Positions 26,944 through 41,120 of a DNA stretch of 64,000 nt are shown here, in pieces (position 1 is the first letter of the stretch; each line of letters begins with the position of its first letter). Position numbers and translations under genes: made by a program. Location: contig NZ_LMGY01000015.1 in the NCBI RefSeq assembly GCF_001427585.1, positions 25,850 through 89,849 on the forward strand. Reading direction: 5' to 3'. Source of the DNA: Pseudoxanthomonas sp. Root630 (lineage in GTDB: Bacteria > Pseudomonadota > Gammaproteobacteria > Xanthomonadales > Xanthomonadaceae). Under the pieces are notes generated by a model, which saw only the letters and a program-made list of their open reading frames with translations, did no database searches and was not told the DNA's origin.

Positions 26944-28094
26944 GCCTGGCGTTCCTGCTGCCGGCCGGCCTGGCCGCGTTCGCGGCGTTGCTGCTGCCGC
27001 TGCTGCTGCATCTCGCGCGCCGGCACGAGCAGACGCCGACCGACTTCGCCGCGCTGCGCTGGCTGCGGCAGAACCCGAAACCGCGCCACCGCATCCGCTT
27101 CGACGAATGGCCGCTGCTGCTGCTGCGCCTGCTGCTGCTTGCGTTGCTTGCGCTCTGGCTGGCCCGGCCGGTGTTGTCGGGCCTGGACGACACGCGGCCG
27201 TGGACGGTCGCCGTGCCCGGCGTGGAGGCCGACGCCGCACGCGCGACCCCCGATGCGCGCACGCAGCTGCACTGGCTGGCGCCGGGCTTCCCGCCGCTGG
27301 ATGAGCCGATGCCCATCGGCACGCCCGCCATCGGCAGCCTGTTGCGGCAGCTGGACGCCGAACTGCCGCCCGGCGTCGCACTGACCGTGATCGTGCCCGC
27401 GACGCTGCAGGGCGCCGATGCCGAACGGCCTGCGCTGTCGCGCGCGGTGACATGGAAGATCGTCGAGGGCGCGATGCCGGCATCGTCGGCGAAGATCCTG
27501 CCGCCCCCTTCACTGACGGTCCGCCATCCGGTGGGCGACGACAGCGCGCTGCGCTATCTGCGTGCCGCCGCACGCGCGTGGCAGCCGAGCGGCACCGCGA
27601 CCGTGCAGATCGCGACGAGCGATGCGCCGCTGCCTCCGCCGACGCAGCCACTGGTGTGGCTGGTGCCCGGACCGGCGCCTGCTTCGGTCACGGAATGGAT
27701 ATCGACCGGCGGCACCGCGCTGCTGGCCCGTGAAAGCACGCTGGACGGGATCGCGATGTCGTCGGTGCCGTGGCGCGATGCCGAGGGTGCGCCGCTGGTC
27801 GAGAGCGCCACGCACGGCCAGGGCCGGGTGATGCGCTTCACCCGGTCATTGCGGCCCGGAGCGATGCCGGCGCTGGTCGATGCCGATTTCCCGCACCGTT
27901 TGCGCGCCTTGTTCGACGGTCCCACCGCTGTGCCCATGCGCGTGCTGGCGACGGACTACGCGCCGGCCCGCGGTGGCGCGACCTATCCCGTCGCACCGCG
28001 CGATCTGCAGCCCTGGCTCGCGCTGCTGATCGCGTTGCTGGTGCTGGTGGAACGCTGGATGGCCACGCGGCGCACGCGGAGCGTGGCGCCATGA
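26940..28094 (+). CDS. BatA-type membrane protein
   Basis: 384 residues. N-terminal double-membrane module typical of BatA/aerotolerance regulators: LAFLLPAGLAAFAALLLPLLLHLARRHE (about 2-29), then RHRIRFDEWPLLLLRLLLLALLALWLARP (about 45-75). A large extracytoplasmic region follows, then a C-terminal helix LQPWLALLIALLVLVERWM. It probably anchors the MoxR/DUF58 complex to the membrane. Overlaps both neighbours by 4 nt. Confidence 0.85.
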   Translation: MSLAFLLPAGLAAFAALLLPLLLHLARRHEQTPTDFAALRWLRQNPKPRHRIRFDEWPLLLLRLLLLALLALWLARPVLSGLDDTRPWTVAVPGVEADAARATPDARTQLHWLAPGFPPLDEPMPIGTPAIGSLLRQLDAELPPGVALTVIVPATLQGADAERPALSRAVTWKIVEGAMPASSAKILPPPSLTVRHPVGDDSALRYLRAAARAWQPSGTATVQIATSDAPLPPPTQPLVWLVPGPAPASVTEWISTGGTALLARESTLDGIAMSSVPWRDAEGAPLVESATHGQGRVMRFTRSLRPGAMPALVDADFPHRLRALFDGPTAVPMRVLATDYAPARGGATYPVAPRDLQPWLALLIALLVLVERWMATRRTRSVAP

Positions 28095-30259
28095 CGTTGT
28101 CCGCGTTCGACCGCCTTGCCCAGGTCCGCCGCCACGCAGCGCTCGGCCAACTGGTATTGGGTGCACCGATCCCCATCGCGCTCACCGGCGTGCTGGGGCG
28201 CTTCGCATCGCCCGCAGTCGCCGTGACCGTCGCGCTGGCCGCGATCGCGCTGCTCGCCGCACTGGCCTGGCGACGGACACGCGCGTTCGACACCGCCTGG
28301 CTGGTGCGCCAGCTGGACGCGCGCCGCAAGGACCTCGACGACAGCAGCGATCTGCTGCTGTCGCCGCCCGCCTCGCTGACCCCGTTGCAGCACCTGCAGC
28401 AGGCGCGCGTCCGCGAACGGTTGCGCAACCAGCCCGCACCCGACCTGCGCACGCCCTGGCCGTGGCCGCGCATCGTGGCGATGTGGCTGGTGGCCGGCAT
28501 CGTGATCGCCGTGGCGGCGCTGTGGCCTGCGCGCACACCGGTGGCGGGCACGCTCGCACCTGCGGACGAAGAGGCACCGATCATTCCCGGCGTCCCGCGC
28601 CTGGTCGGCCAGCGCTTGCACGTCGCGCCACCGTCCTACACGGGCCAGCCGCCGCGCGACGAAGCCACGCTCGATGCGAAAGCCCCCGTGGGCTCGCGAC
28701 TCGCCTGGACACTGCGTTTCGAACCGCAGCCGACCCGGGCGGATCTCGTTTTCCACGACGGCCAGCGGATCGCACTGCAACGCGACGGCGACACCTGGCA
28801 GGCGACGCAGGTGCTGGCGAAGTCCACCCTGTACCGCGTGGTGGCCGCCGGCACCGAGGCGCAACCGCCGTCGAAACTCCGGCGGCTGGATGCCATTCCC
28901 GATCGCGCACCGCAGGTGAAGGTGCTGGCGCCCGACCGTGGGCTCAGCCTGGTGGCGGTCGGACAGACGCGCTGGGCGCTCGCCTTCGAAGCGCGCGACG
29001 ACTACGGCGTCGCCGCGGCCGCCACGCTGAAGCTGACGCTGGCCCAGGGCAGCGGCGAGAACATCGCGTTCAAGGAACAGGCGATGACGCTGCACGGCAC
29101 CGGCCCCGCGACGGCGCGCCGGTTCGCCGCCTCGCTGGACCTGAAGGCACTCGGCATGGCCGTCGGCGACGACCTGATCGCGCAGCTCACCGTGCGCGAC
29201 ACGCGCGCGCCGACGCCGCAGACCGCGCAGAGCCCCGGCCTGATCCTGCGCTGGCCGGCGGACCTGGGCCAGGAAAGCACGGGGCTGGAAGGACTGGTGA
29301 AGAAGGTGATGCCGGCCTACTTCCGCAGCCAGCGCCAGATCATCATCGACGCGGAAGCGCTGCAGAAGCAGAAGCGCGGGCTGGCGGCGGACACGTTCGT
29401 CACGCGCTCCGACGCGATCGGCGTGGACCAGCGCATCCTGCGGCTGCGCTACGGCCAGTTCCTCGGCGAGGAAGCCGAGGGCGAGCCGCAACCGCCGCCA
29501 ACCAGCGATGCCGACGACGACCATGCGGACGACGACGGACACGATCACGCCGAAACTCCGACCGCCGCGCAGGACGGCCACGACCACGCCACGTCGGCCA
29601 CCGGCAAGGACTTCGGCCGCGAAGCCGACGTGCTGGAAGCCTACGGCCACACCCACGACCACGCCGAAGCCGCGACGCTGCTCGACCCCGACACGCGCGC
29701 CACGTTGAAGAAGGCGCTGGACCAGATGTGGCAGTCGGAACTGCACCTGCGCCAGGGCCAGCCGGACCGCGCACTGCCGTTCGCGTACAAGGCGCTGGAG
29801 TACATCAAGCAGGTACAGCAGGCGACGCGCATCTACCTGGCGCGCGTGGGACCGGAGCTGCCGCCGATCGACGAGACGCGCCGGATGGGCGGCGACCGCA
29901 AGGGCATCGCAGCGCGCGCGCTCGGCCCGCTCGAACGGATGCCCGATGAGGTCGACGTGGCCCCTGCACGCGCATGGCGCGCCCTGGCCAACGATCGCGC
30001 GCCGGCGGATGGCGCGGACCTGGACGCACTGCACGCCTGGCTGCGTGCGAACGAGGCGCGCGTGCCGGATGCGCTGGACCTGTTCGCCGCCATCGACGAA
30101 GTGCGTGGCGATCCGACCTGCGCGGCATGCCGCGCGCGCCTGCGCGCGCTGCTGTGGTCGGCCTCGCCGCAACCGCCGGCGCAGGTCCCGCGTCGGACCG
30201 CGCCGGATGATGCCGGCCGCCGCTATCTCGATGCCCTGCAGCAGGAGCCCGCGCGATGA
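28091..30259 (+). CDS. DUF4175-like large membrane protein with His/Asp-rich insert
   Basis: 722 residues from ATG 28091, overlapping the BatA stop. Three membrane helices lie within the first about 170 residues (VLGAPIPIALTGVLGRF, VAVTVALAAIALLAALAW, IVAMWLVAGIVIAVAALW). A long periplasmic part follows with an Ig-like stretch (RLVGQRLHVAPPSYTGQPP), resembling the DUF4175 family. Residues about 471-533 are strikingly rich in His and Asp/Glu (DADDDHADDDGHDHAE, DGHDHATSATG, YGHTHDHAEA), like metal-buffering linkers of zinc and nickel proteins. A CxxC (CAACRARL) is near the end. Function unknown; part of the MoxR membrane complex by context. Confidence 0.78.
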   Translation: MTLSAFDRLAQVRRHAALGQLVLGAPIPIALTGVLGRFASPAVAVTVALAAIALLAALAWRRTRAFDTAWLVRQLDARRKDLDDSSDLLLSPPASLTPLQHLQQARVRERLRNQPAPDLRTPWPWPRIVAMWLVAGIVIAVAALWPARTPVAGTLAPADEEAPIIPGVPRLVGQRLHVAPPSYTGQPPRDEATLDAKAPVGSRLAWTLRFEPQPTRADLVFHDGQRIALQRDGDTWQATQVLAKSTLYRVVAAGTEAQPPSKLRRLDAIPDRAPQVKVLAPDRGLSLVAVGQTRWALAFEARDDYGVAAAATLKLTLAQGSGENIAFKEQAMTLHGTGPATARRFAASLDLKALGMAVGDDLIAQLTVRDTRAPTPQTAQSPGLILRWPADLGQESTGLEGLVKKVMPAYFRSQRQIIIDAEALQKQKRGLAADTFVTRSDAIGVDQRILRLRYGQFLGEEAEGEPQPPPTSDADDDHADDDGHDHAETPTAAQDGHDHATSATGKDFGREADVLEAYGHTHDHAEAATLLDPDTRATLKKALDQMWQSELHLRQGQPDRALPFAYKALEYIKQVQQATRIYLARVGPELPPIDETRRMGGDRKGIAARALGPLERMPDEVDVAPARAWRALANDRAPADGADLDALHAWLRANEARVPDALDLFAAIDEVRGDPTCAACRARLRALLWSASPQPPAQVPRRTAPDDAGRRYLDALQQEPAR

Positions 30260-32082
30260 CCCTGTCCGCACTCCTGCCCTGGCTGCTGGCCGGCCTGCTT
30301 ACCCTCGGCGTGCTGCTCGCGTGGGCGCGCCTGATCGCGCGACGTCGCGGTGCTTCCGCGGAAGCGCGCGGATCCCGCGCGCGCTTCCTGCTGCTGTGTG
30401 CGCTGCAGCCGGTCTGCGCCCTGCTGCTGTACGTCACCCTGCTGCCCCCGCGCCAGGCTTCGATGCCCGGCACGCTCGTGGTGATGACCGCGAACGCCGG
30501 ACAGGTCGCCCTGCCCGCGGCACTGCAGGGCCAGCCCCGCGTCGCCCTGCCGGAGGCCGCGGCCTCCGACGGCAGCGAGCGCGTGCCGGACCTGGACACT
30601 GCGCTGCGCCGGCATCCGGACGTGGGCACGCTGCATGTCGTCGGCGACGGACTGGAAGCCCGCGACCGCGATGCGCTCGGCGACCGGCGCATCGTGTTCT
30701 CACCCGCCGCCTTGCCGCGCGGTGTCGTCGAACTGGCGCCGGTGGGCGTCGTGGCGCCGGGCGACACCTTCGTCGCCAGCGGACGCGTGAACGGCGTGCC
30801 GAACGCGACGGTGGTGCTGTTCGATCCCGCGGGCCAGCGCATCGATGCCGGGCCGGTGGATACGCTGGGCCGTTTCCGCCTCACCGGCGTCGCCCGCCTG
30901 CCGGGCCCGGCGCTGTTCCGGGTGGAGGTGCGGGAAGCCGGCGGCGGGGTGGCCGATGCCGCGTCGTTGCCGGTCTGGACGCAGCCGACGCCTCCGCCCC
31001 GCGTGTGGGTGCTCGCCGGTGCGCCCAATGCCGAAGGGAAGTACCTGCGCCGCTGGGCGATGGATGTGGGCATCCCGCTCCACCTGCAGGTCAACCTGGG
31101 TGGCGGCATGCAGGTCGGCGACGCGCCGTTGCCGATGAACGCCGACACGTTGCGCCGCTTCGACCTGCTGGTGCTCGACGCGCGCAGTGCCGCGGGACTC
31201 GGCGAAGGACAACGTGCGGCGCTCGGCGCGGCCGTGCGCGACGGGCTGGGCGTACTGGTCCGCGCGGACGGACCGATTCCCCCGCCGCTGCAACGGTTGT
31301 TGGGCATCCCGGCGGTGGGCACGGACGAGGTCGAGTTCCGCCTGCCCCGCCCCGCGCCGGACGACGACGCCTGGCGCGCACGACGCGGCGCGGGCACGGC
31401 GGACCTGCCGGTGGATACCGATGCGGTGCCTGGCGGCCTGCCCGTTCTCACCCACCGGATGGCGCGGATGCCGGCGGGTGACGACATTCCGCTGCTGCGG
31501 GACGCTGGCGGCGCGCCGGTCGCGTGGTGGCATGCGGTGGGCCGGGGCCGCGTGGGGCTGTGGACGCCGGGCGATACCTACGCGCTGGTGCTGGCGGGCC
31601 ACGCCGACCTGCATGCCGCGCTGTGGTCGCAGGCGTTCGCCACGCTGGCACGCGCGGGCACGCAGGCCATCGCCGCGACGCCCGACGGCGCGCGCGTGGG
31701 CGAACGCGCGACGCTGTGCGGCATCGCCGGCGCGGCCCAGATCGTCGCGCCCGACAGCACCACGACACGGGTACTGCGCGATCCCGCGACAGGCAGCGCG
31801 CGCTGCGCGGGCTTCTGGCCGCGAAGCGCGGGCTGGCATCAGCTGAGGGTGGGCGACGCCGCGACGCCGTTCTTTGTCCGCGGCGAAGACGATGCGCCGT
31901 CGCTGCACCGCGCCGACCTCCAGGCGCAAACACGATCCCGCGCGGGTGCGAAGGGTACGGACATGGCATCGCCATCGGCCACGGAAGGCGCACGCGGGCC
32001 GGCCTGGCCCTGGTTCCTCGCCTGGCTTTGCGCGAGCGCGCTGCTATGGTGGCTCGAACGCAGGCGCACCCCGGTCGGTTAA
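30256..32082 (+). CDS. Large membrane protein of the MoxR cluster, function unknown
   Basis: 608 residues, overlapping the previous gene by 4 nt. Two N-terminal helices (SALLPWLLAGLLTLGVLLAWARL and LLLCALQPVCALLLYVTLL) and a C-terminal one (WPWFLAWLCASALLWWLERRR) flank a large periplasmic domain. That domain contains a carboxypeptidase-regulatory-like Ig stretch (APGDTFVASGRVNGVPNATVVLFDP) and a glutamine-amidotransferase-like portion (FDLLVLDARSAAGLGEGQRAALGAAVRDGLGVLV). The layout matches proteins usually encoded at the end of BatA/MoxR operons. No catalytic residues are recognised. Confidence 0.7.
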   Translation: MTLSALLPWLLAGLLTLGVLLAWARLIARRRGASAEARGSRARFLLLCALQPVCALLLYVTLLPPRQASMPGTLVVMTANAGQVALPAALQGQPRVALPEAAASDGSERVPDLDTALRRHPDVGTLHVVGDGLEARDRDALGDRRIVFSPAALPRGVVELAPVGVVAPGDTFVASGRVNGVPNATVVLFDPAGQRIDAGPVDTLGRFRLTGVARLPGPALFRVEVREAGGGVADAASLPVWTQPTPPPRVWVLAGAPNAEGKYLRRWAMDVGIPLHLQVNLGGGMQVGDAPLPMNADTLRRFDLLVLDARSAAGLGEGQRAALGAAVRDGLGVLVRADGPIPPPLQRLLGIPAVGTDEVEFRLPRPAPDDDAWRARRGAGTADLPVDTDAVPGGLPVLTHRMARMPAGDDIPLLRDAGGAPVAWWHAVGRGRVGLWTPGDTYALVLAGHADLHAALWSQAFATLARAGTQAIAATPDGARVGERATLCGIAGAAQIVAPDSTTTRVLRDPATGSARCAGFWPRSAGWHQLRVGDAATPFFVRGEDDAPSLHRADLQAQTRSRAGAKGTDMASPSATEGARGPAWPWFLAWLCASALLWWLERRRTPVG

Positions 32083-32140
32083 CGACTCTCGAATGTCCGG
32101 TGCGCAATCCTTCCTGCAATCTCACCTTCCGGAGTTCCGC

Positions 32141-32506
32141 ATGATCCGAACCGCGATCCCCGCCCTGCTGTTGACCCTGTCGCTGGCCGCCTGCTCTTCG
32201 CCCGAGGCCGACGAACAGACCGCCGCCGCCGAACAGTCCCAGGCCGCGGCCAGCGAAGCGGCCACGCCGCCCGCCGCCGAGCCCGCGCCGGCCGAACTCG
32301 CCGGCAGCTGCGACGACACCCAGGCGCAGTGGATCATCGGCAAGACCGCGAGCGAGGCGGACATCGAACAGGCCAAGACCGACAGCAAGTCCGAAGCCGT
32401 GCGCGCGCTGAAGCCGGGCGACGCCGCGACGATGGACTTCAATCCGAACCGCCTGAACATCATCCTCGACGAGAAGGGCGCGGCGACCTCGGTCAACTGC
32501 GGCTGA
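32141..32506 (+). CDS. Peptidase-inhibitor I78-family lipoprotein
   Basis: 121 residues from ATG 32141 (CCGGAG upstream). Lipobox LSLAAC with Cys18; a low-complexity Ala/Glu/Gln/Pro linker to about residue 52; then an I78 (potato-inhibitor-I-like) domain: SCDDTQAQWIIGKTAS, ALKPGDAATMDFNPNRLNIIL and ATSVNCG. Members inhibit serine peptidases in the periplasm. It is last in the co-directional run with the TldD-like peptidases, 58 bp after the membrane protein and before a terminator, so it may be co-regulated with them. Confidence 0.85.
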   Translation: MIRTAIPALLLTLSLAACSSPEADEQTAAAEQSQAAASEAATPPAAEPAPAELAGSCDDTQAQWIIGKTASEADIEQAKTDSKSEAVRALKPGDAATMDFNPNRLNIILDEKGAATSVNCG

Positions 32507-32534
32507 CGCCTCGCCCCGCGTCCATCGGACGACG

Positions 32535-32569
32535 AAACCGCCCGCGTCGCCGCGGGCGGTTTTTTGTTG
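32535..32569 (+). terminator. Rho-independent terminator ending the TldD-MoxR gene run
   Basis: AACCGCCCGCG-TCGC-CGCGGGCGGTT followed by TTTTG; a strong stem and T-run 28 bp after the I78 stop. Confidence 0.9.
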
Positions 32570-32746
32570 TCCGGCGGACACGGTTTTGCCTCGCGAAAAG
32601 TTGCCTTTGCAACCAATGAGTGGTGCGTCAGAGGTGTTGTTGCGGCGTCGCAACATCTATGGTCTAGTCGGATTTCCGGTGACATTTCGAAGTGCCGCTG
32701 CGCGGGCAGGGCACGGTGTCGCCGTCACTCCGGTTTGAGGCAAGAC

Positions 32747-38873
<6,127 letters not shown>

Positions 38874-38875
38874 AC

Positions 38876-38905
38876 GAAGAGCCGGGCGATGCCCGGCTCT
38901 TTTCG
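38876..38905 (+). terminator. Terminator after gltD, shared with converging adh gene
   Basis: AAGAGCCGGGC-GAT-GCCCGGCTCTT followed by TTCG. The symmetric stem lies between converging genes and could work in both directions. Confidence 0.85.
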
Positions 38906-38915
38906 TCGGCGTGGC

Positions 38916-39971
38916 TCAAGCCTTCAGCGTCGCCATGTCGATGACGAAGCGGTACTTCACGTCGCCCTTCAGCATGCGCTCGTAGGCGTCGTTGATCGCG
39001 TCCATCGGGATCACCTCGATGTCCGACACGATCCCGTGCTTGGCGCAGAATTCCAGCATTTCCTGGGTTTCACGGATGCCGCCGATGGCCGAGCCGGCCA
39101 GCGACCGCCGCTTGAGCATCAGGCCGAACACGTTCGGCGAAGGATGCGGCGTGGCCGGTGCGCCTACCAGCACCATGGTGCCGTCGCGCGCCAGCGTATT
39201 GAGCAACGCATCCAGGTCATGCGGCGCGGCTACCGTGTTGATGATGAAATCGAGCTTGGCCGCCTGGGCCGCCATCTGATCCGGATCGCGCGACACCACC
39301 ACTTCCGACGCGCCGAGGCGCAGCGCGTCCTCGCGCTTGTTCTCCGAGGTGGTGAACAGCACCACGTGCGCGCCCATCGCCTTGGCGATCTTCACCGCCA
39401 TGTGGCCCAGGCCGCCGAGGCCGACCACGCCCACCTTCTTGCCGGGACCGATCTTCCAGTGGGCGAGCGGTGAATAGGTGGTGATGCCGGCGCACAGCAG
39501 CGGCGCCACCGCGGCCAACTGGTCTTCGTCGTGGGTGATGTGCAGCACGTACTTCTCATCGACGACGATCTGGTCCGAATAGCCGCCGTAGGTGTTCTCG
39601 GTACCCCCGAAGATGGAACCGTTGTACGTCCCGGTGAAACCGGTCTCGCAGTACTGTTCGTCTCCCGCGCGGCAGGAGGCGCATTCGCGGCAGCTGTCGA
39701 CGATGCAGCCGATGCCGGCCAGGTCGCCGACCTTGAAGTCCCTTACCGAGTTACCGACCGCGCTGACGCGGCCGACGATCTCGTGGCCCGGGACCGATGG
39801 ATACAGCGTGTTGCGCCATTCATTGCGGGCGGTATGTAGATCCGAATGGCAGACGCCGCAATACAGGATATCGATGCGCACATCGTGCGGGCCGGGTTCG
39901 CGGCGCTCGAAGGCGAACGCGGTCAGGGGTTGATCGGCGCTGCGCGCCGCATAACCGTGAGCAGCACTCAT
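38916..39971 (-). CDS. Zinc-dependent NAD(P) alcohol dehydrogenase (YahK/cinnamyl-alcohol type)
   Basis: 351 residues; CGGAGA precedes the ATG. Catalytic zinc residues Cys38/Cys41 region (YCGVCHSD) and His63-Glu64 (PGHEIVG); structural zinc Cys94, Cys97, Cys100, Cys108 (CRECASCRAGDEQYC); Rossmann motif VGVVGLGGLGHMAVKIAKAMG; TENTYGGYSDQIV. These place it in the NADP-preferring CAD/YahK branch that reduces aldehydes. Substrate not predictable. Stand-alone, facing away from the methylglyoxal synthase gene; functional pairing with methylglyoxal detoxification is only a possibility. Confidence 0.92.
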   Translation of the reverse strand: MSAAHGYAARSADQPLTAFAFERREPGPHDVRIDILYCGVCHSDLHTARNEWRNTLYPSVPGHEIVGRVSAVGNSVRDFKVGDLAGIGCIVDSCRECASCRAGDEQYCETGFTGTYNGSIFGGTENTYGGYSDQIVVDEKYVLHITHDEDQLAAVAPLLCAGITTYSPLAHWKIGPGKKVGVVGLGGLGHMAVKIAKAMGAHVVLFTTSENKREDALRLGASEVVVSRDPDQMAAQAAKLDFIINTVAAPHDLDALLNTLARDGTMVLVGAPATPHPSPNVFGLMLKRRSLAGSAIGGIRETQEMLEFCAKHGIVSDIEVIPMDAINDAYERMLKGDVKYRFVIDMATLKA

Positions 39972-40118
39972 GGAATTCTCCGGTCGGGGAATGGGCAGGC
40001 CATTCTAGGTAGCCCTCTGTTACGGACAATGCCGATTTCCCGCGCGTCCTTGCCTGATCCTGCACGGCCCGCGGGGCTTGGCTTAGACTGGCGTTCTCCC
40101 ACTCAACGATGTCGTCGC

Positions 40119-41003
40119 ATGCGCCTCGGACTGGCCGCCAACCGTCTTCACCACCACACCGAGGACGCGGCGCTGTTCCGCTGGCTGCGGGCGTGCGAGC
40201 CCGGCATCCGCGACCTGCGGCTCGCGCTGCATGCGGTGGGACGCACGCATGATGCGATCGCCGCCGCCGGCATGCTGCGCGGCTACGACGGGCTCAAGCG
40301 GTATCCGTACGGCCGCGATGGCGGGCTGATGAAGCTGGTGGCGGAGGTCGTCGGCCTGGAAGGCGCCGAGCGCAGCCTCGACGGTGCGATCTACTTCATC
40401 GATCCGGTCGATCCGTCCTCGATCTTCCCCGAAGCCACGGCGCTGAAGCGCCAGTGCGTGATCCACGGCAAGCCGTTCCTGTCGACGGTGGCCTCGGCGC
40501 GCGACTGGATCGAGATGGAGCGCATCCACGCCGGCCTCGCGCCCGACCGTGGCGCGGACCGCTTCCACGCGCTGGAGTCGCAGACGCTGGCGCTGATCGC
40601 GCACGATGCGATGAAGCCGCAGATGCTCGCGTTCGCCGACGCGCACTTCGATGTGCTGTCGCGCTTCGCGCACCGCATGGCGACCGGCACCACCGGCCTG
40701 CGCCTCAACGAACTGGCCTGGAGCCGCGGCTGGCCGCAGGACGTGCCCTGGGTGGAGCGCTTCCAGAGCGGCCCGCTCGGCGGCGACGCCCAGATCGCCG
40801 ACCGCGTGCTGGAGCATCGCTGCCAGCGCGTGATCTTCTTCGAGGATCCGCACGTGGCGCGCCAGCACGAGGCCGATATCCAGTTGCTGGAGCGCGCGGT
40901 GACCACGGTGACCGACGAAGCGGTGTGCACCACGTCGCTGGCCGTCGCGCGACGATGGTGCGAAGCGGTCAACAAGCGCCATGCTGTTGTAGGAGCGACG
41001 TAA
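40119..41003 (+). CDS. Methylglyoxal synthase-like protein with duplicated fold
   Basis: 294 residues from ATG 40119 (MRLGLAANRLHHHTED). The C-terminal half matches methylglyoxal synthase, which converts DHAP to methylglyoxal: LIAHDAMKPQML (160-170), MATGTTG (187-193), SGPLGGDAQIADRV (217-230), VIFFEDP (238-244). The N-terminal half repeats the layout in degenerate form: LAANR, LHAVGRTHDAI (38-47), YPYGRDGGLMKLV (62-74), GAIYFIDPVDPSS (89-101), ending VASARDW against SLAVARRW. Bacterial MgsA is usually about 150 residues, so this is double length. The stop codon and last four residues lie inside a REP element. Confidence 0.8.
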   Translation: MRLGLAANRLHHHTEDAALFRWLRACEPGIRDLRLALHAVGRTHDAIAAAGMLRGYDGLKRYPYGRDGGLMKLVAEVVGLEGAERSLDGAIYFIDPVDPSSIFPEATALKRQCVIHGKPFLSTVASARDWIEMERIHAGLAPDRGADRFHALESQTLALIAHDAMKPQMLAFADAHFDVLSRFAHRMATGTTGLRLNELAWSRGWPQDVPWVERFQSGPLGGDAQIADRVLEHRCQRVIFFEDPHVARQHEADIQLLERAVTTVTDEAVCTTSLAVARRWCEAVNKRHAVVGAT

Positions 41004-41103
41004 GTCGCGACCGCACGCCCGGACCTCCTGCGGATGACCCCTTCAGCAGATTCATAGAAACGGATAGTTTCATTCTCGCGGTCGCGACTTACGTCGCTCC
41101 TAC
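40989..41103. repeat. Perfect REPIN: inverted pair of 26-bp GTAG REPs
   Basis: GTAGGAGCGACGTAAGTCGC... at 40989-41014 and its exact reverse complement at 41078-41103 (ending GTCGCTCCTAC) flank 63 bp. Each arm also forms its own hairpin (GTCGC/GCGAC). The pair overlaps the 3' end of the methylglyoxal synthase gene and stops 17 bp before benE. Confidence 0.92.
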
Positions 41104-41120
41104 AGGAACAGCAGCAACGT

